Assembly (NCBI GenBank): GCA_964614645.1
Contig: CAZTMA010000042.1
Location: 1-36,660 of the forward strand
Direction: 5' to 3'
DNA from: MWBF01 sp964614645
GTDB taxonomy: Bacteria; Chloroflexota; Anaerolineae; CG2-30-64-16
DNA length: 36,660 nucleotides
Within the stretch, counting starts at the first letter, position 1. Each line of letters starts with the position of its first letter. This document shows positions 8,346-15,989 of the stretch, in pieces. Position numbers and translations under genes: made by a program. The notes under the pieces were generated by a model. The model saw nothing but the letters and a program-made list of their open reading frames with translations, had not been told where the DNA came from and made no database searches.

Positions 8346-9635
8346 TTAGCCGCCCGCCACCGGCGGCCTGCGCAGGAAGTCGTCGACCAGGAGCATGGCG
8401 GCCCCCAGCATGACCGTGTTGGGTTCATGGACGGCACGGTTGATGGCCGGCGGGGTCAGGCCGCGTGCACTGACCCACTTGCGCACTTCGTCTGCAATGC
8501 TGAGCTCCGATATATTCATGAGGGCTTCCATGCGCTCCTGGTAGGTGGATGGCAGGCCCACATTGGCGAAACCGATGAGCACCAGTTCTGGATCAAAGAG
8601 ATAAATCAGGTTGGCGATGCCGGGTGCGTGGTTCAGCGTGATGACATTCCGGAATACCTCCATCGCCACGGGATCTCGCTCCAACGCAGCCTGGTGAATG
8701 ACTCGATGGTTGCGTGTTTCCTGTTCCGGGCGGCCTTGCAGTGCACTTGGGACCCCCTCACCGAGCCGCGCAGCCACGAGGATAGCCTCCCGAGCCACGT
8801 TGGCTTGTGCCTGCCAGCATCCGCGCTGGCCGCACGTACACATTTCGCCGTTCGGGTCCAGGACCATATGCCCGGCATCTCCGGCAAGCCCGTGTGCGCC
8901 GCGGTATAGAACCCCGTCGATCACCACGGCTGCATCCAGGCTGGATCCCAGATCGGTCCCGATGCTGACGTAGATGAAGTTGTCGACGCCGCGCGCAGCG
9001 CCGCGCAGCGCCTCGGCCATCGCACCCGAGCGAGCCTTGTTCTCAACGGTAACGGTCTGCTCGAAACGACTCTCCCAACGCGATTTGAGAGGCAGGTCGT
9101 GCCAGCCCAGGGCAGGGGCATTGATAATTGTTGCCCTCTCGGAATCGACCATGCCCGGTACAGCGACGGCAATTCCCAGGAGGGGCAGGTTACGTTCCTG
9201 GACCTGGACGATGGCCGCGGCTACCAGCGCTTCGGCCTGTTGCAGCACTACTTCCTGGGCACTGCCCGGGGCCGTCGCAACAGTGCCGCGCCATAACCCA
9301 TCGCCGCAAAGATTGGTCAGGAGTACGCTCACATAGTTGGTGCTGATTTCCAGCCCGATCACACCGCGCGCCTGCGGGTTCAGCGCGAGCAGGTTGCCGG
9401 GCCGGCCGATGCTGGAGCGATCCTGTCCCACTTCCTGGATCAGACTAAGCGCGGTCAGTTCATCACAAATGGCCGAGACAGTAGCCTTGGTCAGGCCGTT
9501 ACGCTGTGCGAGTAGGGCACGCGACAAGGGAGCGTTGTGCCAGAGGTCAAACAGCAACGCAGAAGTGTTTTGTTGCCGCGCATTGCGTTGGTGCGCGTAG
9601 GGTGTCTTGATGGTGCGTTCCTGGAATGATGACAT
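8346..9635 (-). CDS. ROK-family transcriptional regulator
   Basis: A NagC/XylR-type regulator of 429 residues. A winged HTH covers about 18-75 (LLAQRNGLTKATVSAICDEL), followed by an ASKHA ROK domain with the zinc motif GHM...CTCGQRGCW around 265-285. In ROK sugar kinases the catalytic Asp sits in an NDAN-type motif; here the equivalent reads ENKARSGAMAE. The Asp is replaced, so sugar binding without phosphorylation is likely. It is the last gene of the minus-strand run and converges with the epimerase gene. ATG 9635 is assigned; no strong ribosome site is visible, but a palindrome lies just upstream (9647-9660). The effector could be an amino sugar, glucose or a uronate; the sequence does not say which. 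Confidence 0.87.
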   Translation of the reverse strand: MSSFQERTIKTPYAHQRNARQQNTSALLFDLWHNAPLSRALLAQRNGLTKATVSAICDELTALSLIQEVGQDRSSIGRPGNLLALNPQARGVIGLEISTNYVSVLLTNLCGDGLWRGTVATAPGSAQEVVLQQAEALVAAAIVQVQERNLPLLGIAVAVPGMVDSERATIINAPALGWHDLPLKSRWESRFEQTVTVENKARSGAMAEALRGAARGVDNFIYVSIGTDLGSSLDAAVVIDGVLYRGAHGLAGDAGHMVLDPNGEMCTCGQRGCWQAQANVAREAILVAARLGEGVPSALQGRPEQETRNHRVIHQAALERDPVAMEVFRNVITLNHAPGIANLIYLFDPELVLIGFANVGLPSTYQERMEALMNISELSIADEVRKWVSARGLTPPAINRAVHEPNTVMLGAAMLLVDDFLRRPPVAGG

Positions 9636-9646
9636 TTGTTAATTCA

Positions 9647-9660
9647 ACCACACATGTGGT
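9647..9660. promoter_or_regulatory. Inverted repeat just upstream of the ROK start
   Basis: ACCACA (9647-9652), two bases, TGTGGT (9655-9660). It lies 11-25 bases before the ROK start codon, where an autorepressor could bind or where a leader hairpin could form. The rest of 9661-9692 shows no clear promoter. Confidence 0.35.
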
Positions 9661-9692
9661 GTTAGGTCAAAGACGCTTGGACATAGTTGATC

Positions 9693-9759
9693 CGGTTGCA
9701 GGTTGTAGGTTCGAAAGTTGAACGTTGACCGTAACTTTCAACCCTTGAACCTGCAACCG
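9693..9759. repeat. GGTTGMA inverted repeat 1 (pgm/ROK junction)
   Basis: Perfect 12-bp outer arms CGGTTGCAGGTT (9693-9704) and AACCTGCAACCG (9748-9759). Inner arms are GAAAGTT (9713-9719) and AACTTTC (9733-9739). It begins 4 bases after the pgm stop codon, read on the minus strand. First of nine such elements. Confidence 0.85.
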
Positions 9760-9763
9760 TCCA

Positions 9764-11428
9764 TTACAGCCCAGCCGCCTTGAATGCGGACGCAACGATT
9801 TCCCGCGCTTCGCCGAAGATGCGTTGGAGATGCTCCTTGCCCCCGAAGCTCTCGGCGTAGATCTTGTAGATGTCCTCGGTGCCCGACGGTCGCGCGGCGA
9901 ACCATCCGTTTTCGGTCACCACCTTCAGGCCGCCGATGGGCGCATTGTTGAAGGGCGCGGCGGTGAGCTTGGCGGTAATTTTTTCGCCGGCCAGTTCTTG
10001 CACCGCGACCATGTCGGGCGAGAGGCGTTCCAGCACGGCCTTCTGGTCGCGCGAGGCCACGACATCCGACCGCTCATATACCGGCGCGCCGAACTGCTCG
10101 GTCAGCTTGCGATAGTGGACGCCCGGATCGCTACCGGTAATCGCGGTGATCTCCGCAGCGAGCAGGTCGAGAATGATGCCATCCTTGTCCGTCGTCCAGA
10201 CGGTGCCGTTTTGGCGCAAGAAGGATGCGCCCGCGCTTTCTTCGCCGCCGAAGCCGAACGAGCCATCCACCAGCCCATCAACGAACCACTTGAACCCCAC
10301 GGGCACTTCGGCCAGCCGGCGGCCGAGGTGCGCGGCCACCCGGTCGATCATCGAGCTGGAGACCAGTGTCTTGCCGACCGCCGCATCGGCCCGCCAGCCC
10401 GGCCGGTTTTGGAATAGATACCAGATGGCGACGGCCAGGTAGTGATTCGGATTCATCAGGCCGGCGCTGGGCGTCACGATGCCATGCCGGTCGCCGTCCG
10501 TGTCGTTGCCGAACGCGATGTCAAACCGGTCCTTGAGGTCGACCAGGCTCGCCATGGCGTAGGGCGACGAGCAATCCATGCGAATCTTGCCGTCTTTGTC
10601 CACCGTCATGAAACCGAAGGTTGGGTCTACACGGGGGGTGACCACCTCCAAATTGAGCCCGTACATCTCCGCAATCGGCTGCCAGTAGTCGACCGTCGCG
10701 CCGCCCATCGGGTCCACGCCGATCTTGAGGCCGGAGGCCACGATCGCGGGGATATCGATGACGTTGCGCAGGTCGGCGACATACGGCGTGATGTAGTCGT
10801 ATCGGTGGGTGGTAGACGCCTGCATGGCGCGTGCCAACGTCATGCGCTTGACCTCGTGCAGGTCGTTCTCGAGAATTTCGTTCGCGCGCGCCTGCATCGC
10901 CTTCGTCGTGACCGTGTCCGCGGGTCCACCGGCGGGCGGGTTGTACTTGAAGCCGCCGTCATCGGGCGGGTTATGCGAGGGTGTAATGACTACGCCATCC
11001 GCCAATCCACCGGTCTTTCCGCGGTTGTAATTGAGGATGGCATGAGAGATTACGGGCGTGGGCGTATAGCCGGTACCGCGCCCCGTGCCCGCATCGATCA
11101 TGATTTCCTGCTCATTGCCGGCGAACACTTCGATGGCGCTGGCAAGCGCGGGCTCGGAAAGGGCATGTGAGTCCATGCCGATGAAGAGCGGGCCGGTGAT
11201 GCCCTGCGCCACGCGGAACTCGCAGATCGCTTGCGCGATCGCGAGAATGTGACCCTCGTTGAAGCTGGCTCTGGCGGAGGAACCGCGATGGCCCGACGTA
11301 CCGAAGGCTACGCGCTGGGTTGGGTCAGACAGGTCCGGCTCGGCAGTATAGTAGGCCGAGATGAGCCTCGGCACATTGATCAGCATGTCGTGGGGCGCCG
11401 GCTTCCCCGCCAGCGGATGCAAACTCAT
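9764..11428 (-). CDS. pgm: Phosphoglucomutase (alpha-D-glucose-phosphate type)
   Basis: Interconverts glucose 6-phosphate and glucose 1-phosphate in the cytoplasm, linking Pgi to GlgC. The 554-residue length fits the Pgm class. Family motifs are all present: FGTSGHRG near the N-terminus, the phosphoserine loop TPSHNPPDDGG, the metal loop DTDGDRHG, the sugar loop GEESAG and the phosphate-binding RPSGTEDIYK near the C-terminus. ATG 11428 follows AGGAG with good spacing. The gene lies 20 bp after glgC on the same strand, so the two are probably co-transcribed. Confidence 0.96.
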   Translation of the reverse strand: MSLHPLAGKPAPHDMLINVPRLISAYYTAEPDLSDPTQRVAFGTSGHRGSSARASFNEGHILAIAQAICEFRVAQGITGPLFIGMDSHALSEPALASAIEVFAGNEQEIMIDAGTGRGTGYTPTPVISHAILNYNRGKTGGLADGVVITPSHNPPDDGGFKYNPPAGGPADTVTTKAMQARANEILENDLHEVKRMTLARAMQASTTHRYDYITPYVADLRNVIDIPAIVASGLKIGVDPMGGATVDYWQPIAEMYGLNLEVVTPRVDPTFGFMTVDKDGKIRMDCSSPYAMASLVDLKDRFDIAFGNDTDGDRHGIVTPSAGLMNPNHYLAVAIWYLFQNRPGWRADAAVGKTLVSSSMIDRVAAHLGRRLAEVPVGFKWFVDGLVDGSFGFGGEESAGASFLRQNGTVWTTDKDGIILDLLAAEITAITGSDPGVHYRKLTEQFGAPVYERSDVVASRDQKAVLERLSPDMVAVQELAGEKITAKLTAAPFNNAPIGGLKVVTENGWFAARPSGTEDIYKIYAESFGGKEHLQRIFGEAREIVASAFKAAGL

Positions 11429-11448
11429 GATGGATGCTCCTTGTTGGC

Positions 11449-12738
11449 TTAACGCACCGTGTCGTCGATCAGCACCGTTCGTTTACTGACCGTCCCGCCG
11501 CTCGGCACGATGAGCTGGTCGTAATCGTCCGGGTTGGTGTTGGGGTCGATCCGGCAGTTGCGGCCGATCACCGCACTAGCGGGTATCTTCGCCCGCTTGC
11601 CGGCGATCGTGATGCCGGTGTTGATGTTCGCCGGCTCCAGCGCATTGATCGTCATATCATCGCCTGCGCCCACCTGGGCGTCGGCGCCAACCTCGATTTC
11701 CTTGTCCAGGACGCAGTGATCCACGACTGCGCCGGCCCGGACGATGGTATCATTCATGATGACCGAATCGCGCACCAGGGCACCCCGCTCGACGCGCACG
11801 CCCGGCGACAGCACGCTGTTGATGACCGTGCCGTCGATGACGCAGCCGTTGGAGAGCAGGCTGTCGCACGACTGGCCCGCGCTGCCCAGCTTGACCGGCG
11901 GGCGTTCCTGGGAGCGCGTGTGGAGGATCCAGCCGGGCTCGTACAGATCCAGCTCCGGCTTTTCGTGCAGCAATGCCAGGTTGGTCTCCCAGTAGGCCTG
12001 AATGGTGCCCACATCGACCCAGTAGCCGCTGAACGGATAGGCATAGACCGTGCCCTCCTCGACCATCTTCGGGATGATGTTCTTGCCGAAATCGTGGCTG
12101 GAGGCGGCATCTGCCCCGTCCTTTTCGAGCCAGTTCAGCAGATACCTCATGTTGAAGACGTAGATGCCCATTGATGCCAGCGTGCTCGTCGCGTTCTTCG
12201 GCTTCTCGGTGAACTTGACGATCCGATCGCTAGCGTCAGTATCCATGATGCCGAAGCGGAACGTCTCCTCCTGCGGGACGTTCATCACTGCGACGGTCAG
12301 CTCTGCGCCCTTATCGGCATGGGAACGCAGCATTTCGCGATAGTCCTGCTTGTAGATGTGGTCGCCCGACAGGACCAGCACCTGGTCGCAGCCGGACTCG
12401 GCAATCAGGTTGCGGTTCTGGTAGAGTGCATCTGCCGTGCCGCGGTACCAGTCTTGGGCCTTACGAGCCTGGTAGGGCTGCCAGATCTCGACGCCGTTGG
12501 GCCGGGTGCGATTGAGGTCCCAGGGTTCGCCGATACCAATGTGCTGCATGAGTGAGTGCGGGCGGTATTGAGTCAGGACAGCAACCCGGTACAGATCGGA
12601 GTTCACCGCGTTGGACAGCGGGAAGTCGATAATGCGATACTTGCCCCCAAACGGTACGGCGGGCTTGGCGCGCTTCTCGCCCAGGATGCTCAAGCGGCTC
12701 CCCTGGCCGCCCGCCAGGATCAAGGTCAAAACACTCAT
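11449..12738 (-). CDS. glgC: Glucose-1-phosphate adenylyltransferase (ADP-glucose synthase)
   Basis: Makes ADP-glucose from ATP and glucose 1-phosphate, the committed step of glycogen synthesis. The protein has 429 residues. The nucleotidyltransferase domain starts at LILAGGQGSRL, followed by KRAKPAVPFGGKYRIIDF, the LSGDHIYKQDY metal region and FTEKPKN. A C-terminal left-handed beta-helix of hexapeptide repeats covers about 290-420. The start is ATG 12738, preceded by AGGGGG. The open frame runs further upstream to 12831, but that extension is the translated intergenic repeat and overlaps the pgi end, so it is rejected. Neighbours pgm, pgi and glgA complete a glycogen module; glgB is not in the window. 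Confidence 0.96.
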   Translation of the reverse strand: MSVLTLILAGGQGSRLSILGEKRAKPAVPFGGKYRIIDFPLSNAVNSDLYRVAVLTQYRPHSLMQHIGIGEPWDLNRTRPNGVEIWQPYQARKAQDWYRGTADALYQNRNLIAESGCDQVLVLSGDHIYKQDYREMLRSHADKGAELTVAVMNVPQEETFRFGIMDTDASDRIVKFTEKPKNATSTLASMGIYVFNMRYLLNWLEKDGADAASSHDFGKNIIPKMVEEGTVYAYPFSGYWVDVGTIQAYWETNLALLHEKPELDLYEPGWILHTRSQERPPVKLGSAGQSCDSLLSNGCVIDGTVINSVLSPGVRVERGALVRDSVIMNDTIVRAGAVVDHCVLDKEIEVGADAQVGAGDDMTINALEPANINTGITIAGKRAKIPASAVIGRNCRIDPNTNPDDYDQLIVPSGGTVSKRTVLIDDTVR

Positions 12739-12753
12739 CGTGCCCCCTTTTTG

Positions 12754-12834
12754 GGTTGCAGGTTGCAAGTTGAAAGGTCGCAGGTTGGTCGGACTCGTGT
12801 GACCTGAAACCTCCAACTTTTCGACCTTCAACTT
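12754..12834. repeat. GGTTGMA inverted repeat 2 (pgi/glgC junction)
   Basis: Left arm made of GGTTGCA and AAGTTGAAAGGTCG units (12754-12790). The right arm (12801-12834) carries the complement, CGACCTTCAACTT. The pgi TGA (12828-12830) lies inside the right arm. The left arm ends 15 bases before the glgC start. Confidence 0.8.
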
Positions 12835-14468
12835 AACCGTGTAAGCTTGTAGTAGTTGATCAGCCCGTTAGTCGACGCGTCGTGCGTGTCGATGTCCTCC
12901 GCAGTGCGCAGCTCGGGCAGGATCACCTTAGCGAGCTGCTTGCCCAGCTCGACGCCCCACTGGTCGAACGAATTGACATCCCAGATGGCGCCCTGCGTGA
13001 AGATCTTGTGCTCGTAGAGCGCGATGAGCGAGCCGAGCGTCTCCGGCGTCAGCTTGGGGTAGAGGAACGAGTTAGTCGGCCGGTTGCCCGGGAAGGTCTT
13101 GGCCGAGACCAGCGTCTCGACATTCGCCGGTTCCTTGCCCGCGAACTCCGCTCGCACTTCTTCTGGCGTCTTGCCCTTCATCAGCGCCTCAGTCTGCGCG
13201 AAGTAGTTCGAGAGCAGCAGCGTGTGGTGCTCCCCAAGCGGGTTGTGGCTCTGCGCCGCCGCCAGGAAGTCGCAGGGGATGAGCTTGGTGCCCTGGTGGA
13301 TGAGCTGGTAGAAGGCGTGCTGGCCGTTAGTGCCAGGCTGCCCCCAGATGATAGGCCCGGTTTGGTAATCGACCGGCTCGCCGGCGCGGGTCACGCGCTT
13401 GCCGTTGCTCTCCATGTCCCCCTGCTGGAAGTAGGACGAAAAGTGCATGAGGTACTGGTCATACGGGAGGATGGCGTGCGACTGCGCACCGAAGAAGTTG
13501 TTGTACCATATGCCCAGCAGCCCCATGATGACCGGGATGTTGTCCTCGAACGGCGTGTGGCGGAAGTGCTCGTCTACCTTGAATGCACCGGCCAGCAGCG
13601 CCTCGAAGTTGTCCATGCCCAGGTAGAGCGCAATGGAGAGTCCCACGGCCGACCACAGCGAGTAGCGCCCGCCGACCCAGTCCCAGAACTGGAACATATT
13701 GGCCGTGTCAATGCCGAAGCGCGACACCTCCTGTGCGTTCGTGGACATGGCGACGAAGTGCTTGGCGACGGCGGCTTCATTTCCTCCGCCGGCCAGGAAC
13801 CATTTACGGGCCGAGTGCGCGTTCGCCATCGTCTCCTGGGTCGTGAACGTCTTGGAGGCCACCAGGAACAGCACGGTCTCCGGATCGACGAGTTTGAGCG
13901 TTTCGGCCAGGTCGGTGCCGTCTACGTTGGACACGAAATGCATGCGCAGGCCGGGTTTGCCGTAGGGCTTCAGCGCCTCGCAAACCATCTTCGGCCCCAG
14001 GTCGGACCCGCCGATGCCGATGTTGACGACGTCGGTGATGGCTTTGCCCGTATAGCCCTTCCACTCACCCGACCGGACGGCCTCGCTGAACGCACGCATC
14101 TGCGCCAGGACCGCGTTGACTCCAGGCATCACGTCGGCGCCATCCACCAGGATAGGGCTACTCGAGCGGTTGCGCAGCGCGACGTGCAGGACGGCCCGAT
14201 TCTCCGTGTTGTTGTATTTCTGGCCGGTGAACATAGCCTCGATCTTATCCGCCAGTCCGGCCTGCCGTGCCAGGTCCACCAGCTGCGCCATCGTCTCGCC
14301 GGTGATGCGGTTCTTGGAATAGTCGAACAGGATACCGTCGAGACGCCGCGAGAAGCGCGCGAAGCGCTGTGGGTCGCCGGCAAAAAGGTCGCGCATATGT
14401 ACATCGGCGATCGCGCGCTGGTGTGCTTGCAGCGCCTGCCACGCCGGCAGATCTACAGGTCCAACCAT
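12828..14468 (-). CDS. pgi: Glucose-6-phosphate isomerase
   Basis: Interconverts fructose 6-phosphate and glucose 6-phosphate. The 546 residues match the long bacterial/eukaryotic Pgi class. Visible motifs are NIGIGGSDLGP, FVSNVDGTD, VASKTFTTQETM, the signature DWVGGRYSLWSAVGL, GQPGTNGQHAFYQLIHQG and the C-terminal FDQWGVELGKQLA. ATG 14468 follows GGAGGGGG. Its last residues and stop codon lie within repeat 2. Placed between glgA and glgC, it would feed fructose 6-phosphate from transketolase and transaldolase into glycogen synthesis. Confidence 0.97.
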   Translation of the reverse strand: MVGPVDLPAWQALQAHQRAIADVHMRDLFAGDPQRFARFSRRLDGILFDYSKNRITGETMAQLVDLARQAGLADKIEAMFTGQKYNNTENRAVLHVALRNRSSSPILVDGADVMPGVNAVLAQMRAFSEAVRSGEWKGYTGKAITDVVNIGIGGSDLGPKMVCEALKPYGKPGLRMHFVSNVDGTDLAETLKLVDPETVLFLVASKTFTTQETMANAHSARKWFLAGGGNEAAVAKHFVAMSTNAQEVSRFGIDTANMFQFWDWVGGRYSLWSAVGLSIALYLGMDNFEALLAGAFKVDEHFRHTPFEDNIPVIMGLLGIWYNNFFGAQSHAILPYDQYLMHFSSYFQQGDMESNGKRVTRAGEPVDYQTGPIIWGQPGTNGQHAFYQLIHQGTKLIPCDFLAAAQSHNPLGEHHTLLLSNYFAQTEALMKGKTPEEVRAEFAGKEPANVETLVSAKTFPGNRPTNSFLYPKLTPETLGSLIALYEHKIFTQGAIWDVNSFDQWGVELGKQLAKVILPELRTAEDIDTHDASTNGLINYYKLTRLS

Positions 14469-14490
14469 TTCTTGCCCCCTCCGCTGTTAC

Positions 14491-14580
14491 AGGTTGTGCG
14501 AGCTGCGGCTCGCCCAGGTTGCAGGTCGAAAGTTACACCAACCTTCAACTTTCAACCTGGGCGAGCCGCAGCTCGCGCAC
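14491..14580. repeat. Composite inverted repeat 3 (glgA/pgi junction)
   Basis: The strongest palindrome in the window. Perfect 24-bp arms lie at 14498-14521 and 14553-14576 with a 31-base loop. In the loop, AAAGTT (14529-14534) and AACTTT (14547-14552) can pair again. Each arm combines a GGTTG unit with a GCGAGC-TGCG-GCTCGC module that is itself palindromic. It starts 22 bases before the pgi start and ends 14 bases from the glgA stop. Confidence 0.9.
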
Positions 14581-14594
14581 CCTTCCAACACCGC

Positions 14595-15836
14595 CTAGAC
14601 GAGCGACTCGTACAATTCGAGCGTGCGCTTCGCAATCGCAGTCCAGCTAAAGTGATCCTCCACGCGCTTGCGACCGTTGCGCTCGTACTTCTGCCGCAGA
14701 GTGGGGTTGAGCGCGACGGCGTTGATCCCCTCGGCCAGCGCACGGGAGAACTGTGCGGGATCGACCGGGTCAAACGTGCCCGGCTTGAGCTCCAGCGGGA
14801 TCAGCTCGCCCGTCGGGTCAAGCCCGGCTTGACCTGGCGGCACCACGACCTCCGGAATGCCACCGATGGCGGAGGCGACGACGGCTGTCTCGCACGCCAT
14901 CGCTTCAAGGTTGATGATGCCGAACGGCTCGTATACCGACGGGCAGCAGAACACGGTCGCGTTGGAGTAGTACTGGATGACCTGCTCCTTCGGCAGCATC
15001 TCCTGGATCCATACGACAGGGGCTGCGCCCTGGGGCCGGTCCGCGCTGACCTCGGCCACACGCTCCTGCATCTCCTGCCCGATGGCCGGCGTATCGGGTG
15101 CGCCTGCGCAGAGCACGACCTGGATGGACGGGTCGATATGCGGGATTGCGTTCACCAGGTGGATGATGCCCTTCTGCCGGGTGACGCGGCCGACGAACAG
15201 GACATAAGGTCGGTCAGGATCGACGCCGTGCTTCACCAGCGCATCGACCTCGCTGGTATGGCGGTACTGGTTCAGATCGATGCCATTGTGAATGACCTTG
15301 ACTTTGTCAGGATCGACGTCGAAGTTGTTCAGCACGTCGTTGCGCGTCTCCTGCGAGACCGCGACGATGGCGTCGGCCTGGGTGATGCCGTTGTTCTCGA
15401 TCCACGAGCTCAGGTGATAGGCGTTGCCGAGCTGCTCCACCTTCCAGGGCCGGAGCGGCTCCAGCGAATGCGTGGTCAGCACAAGCGGGACGCCCCACAG
15501 TTTCTTAGCCAGGAAACCGGCAAACTGCACGTACCAGGTGTGGACATGCACGACATCGGCGTCGAGATTGTCCTTCGCCATCGCCAGGCTACGGTACAGC
15601 GCATCCAGCGCGCCGCCGAACCGGGGATCCGTGTTCTGCTTGGCCTCGGCCCACGGCGCGTAGCCCTTAACCCTCAGGTTGGGCTCGTGCACGTCCTGGT
15701 TGCCGAAGCAGCGCACCTCCATCGGCACCATCGCAGCAAGCTCTTTGCTGAGGTACTCGACGACCACCCCGGCCCCGCCATAGACGTTTGGCGGATACTC
15801 GTTGGTGAAAAACGCAACCTTGTTAATCTTGGACAT
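14595..15836 (-). CDS. glgA: Glycogen synthase, GT4 type
   Basis: A glycosyltransferase of 413 residues. The start KVAFFTNEYPPNVYGGAG, the DVVHVHTWY stretch, LFVGRVTRQKG and EPFGIINLEAMAC (EX7E) match the GT4 group first defined in actinobacteria, which is shorter than E. coli GT5 GlgA (about 477). It uses ADP-glucose to extend glucan. The actinobacterial relatives (GlgM) instead make maltose 1-phosphate from ADP-glucose and glucose 1-phosphate, so that activity is an alternative. The start is ATG 15836 after GAAGGGGG; the open frame to 15977 only translates the intergenic repeat. Surrounded by pgi, glgC and pgm. Confidence 0.9.
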   Translation of the reverse strand: MSKINKVAFFTNEYPPNVYGGAGVVVEYLSKELAAMVPMEVRCFGNQDVHEPNLRVKGYAPWAEAKQNTDPRFGGALDALYRSLAMAKDNLDADVVHVHTWYVQFAGFLAKKLWGVPLVLTTHSLEPLRPWKVEQLGNAYHLSSWIENNGITQADAIVAVSQETRNDVLNNFDVDPDKVKVIHNGIDLNQYRHTSEVDALVKHGVDPDRPYVLFVGRVTRQKGIIHLVNAIPHIDPSIQVVLCAGAPDTPAIGQEMQERVAEVSADRPQGAAPVVWIQEMLPKEQVIQYYSNATVFCCPSVYEPFGIINLEAMACETAVVASAIGGIPEVVVPPGQAGLDPTGELIPLELKPGTFDPVDPAQFSRALAEGINAVALNPTLRQKYERNGRKRVEDHFSWTAIAKRTLELYESLV

Positions 15837-15852
15837 GTTACCCCCTTCTTCA

Positions 15853-15986
15853 GTTGCAGGTTCAAAGGTTGCATGTTGAAAGTTGTGCGAACTGCGTCTC
15901 ACCCAGATTGCCCGCCCTAAGGGTGGGTGTTGCCGGTAACCGTGCAGCCCGTAACTTATACACCTGTAACCTTCCAACCTGCAACC
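15853..15986. repeat. Composite inverted repeat 4 (ATPase/glgA junction)
   Basis: Left arm GTTGCAGGTTCAAAGGTT (15853-15870) pairs imperfectly (16 of 18) with AACCTTCCAACCTGCAAC (15968-15985). Inside is a degenerate copy of the repeat-3 module (GTTGTGCGAACTGCGTCTC, 15882-15900). A separate hairpin follows: CCCGCCC (15911-15917), TAA, GGGTGGG (15921-15927). It ends 3 bases from the ATPase stop. Confidence 0.75.
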
Positions 15987-15989
15987 GGG

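Noticed and set aside
12739..12831. N-terminal extension of GlgC
   Set aside because: It translates the intergenic repeat, overlaps the pgi end and lacks conservation. AGGGGG directly precedes ATG 12738.
12882..15920. 1012-codon plus-strand open frame across pgi, glgA and their junction
   Set aside because: It is antisense to two clearly recognisable enzymes and has repetitive Arg/Val/Asp-rich composition with no domain. High GC at third codon positions keeps the opposite frame open.
15837..15977. N-terminal extension of GlgA
   Set aside because: It is translated repeat 4. GAAGGGGG precedes ATG 15836 and the family N-terminus begins there.
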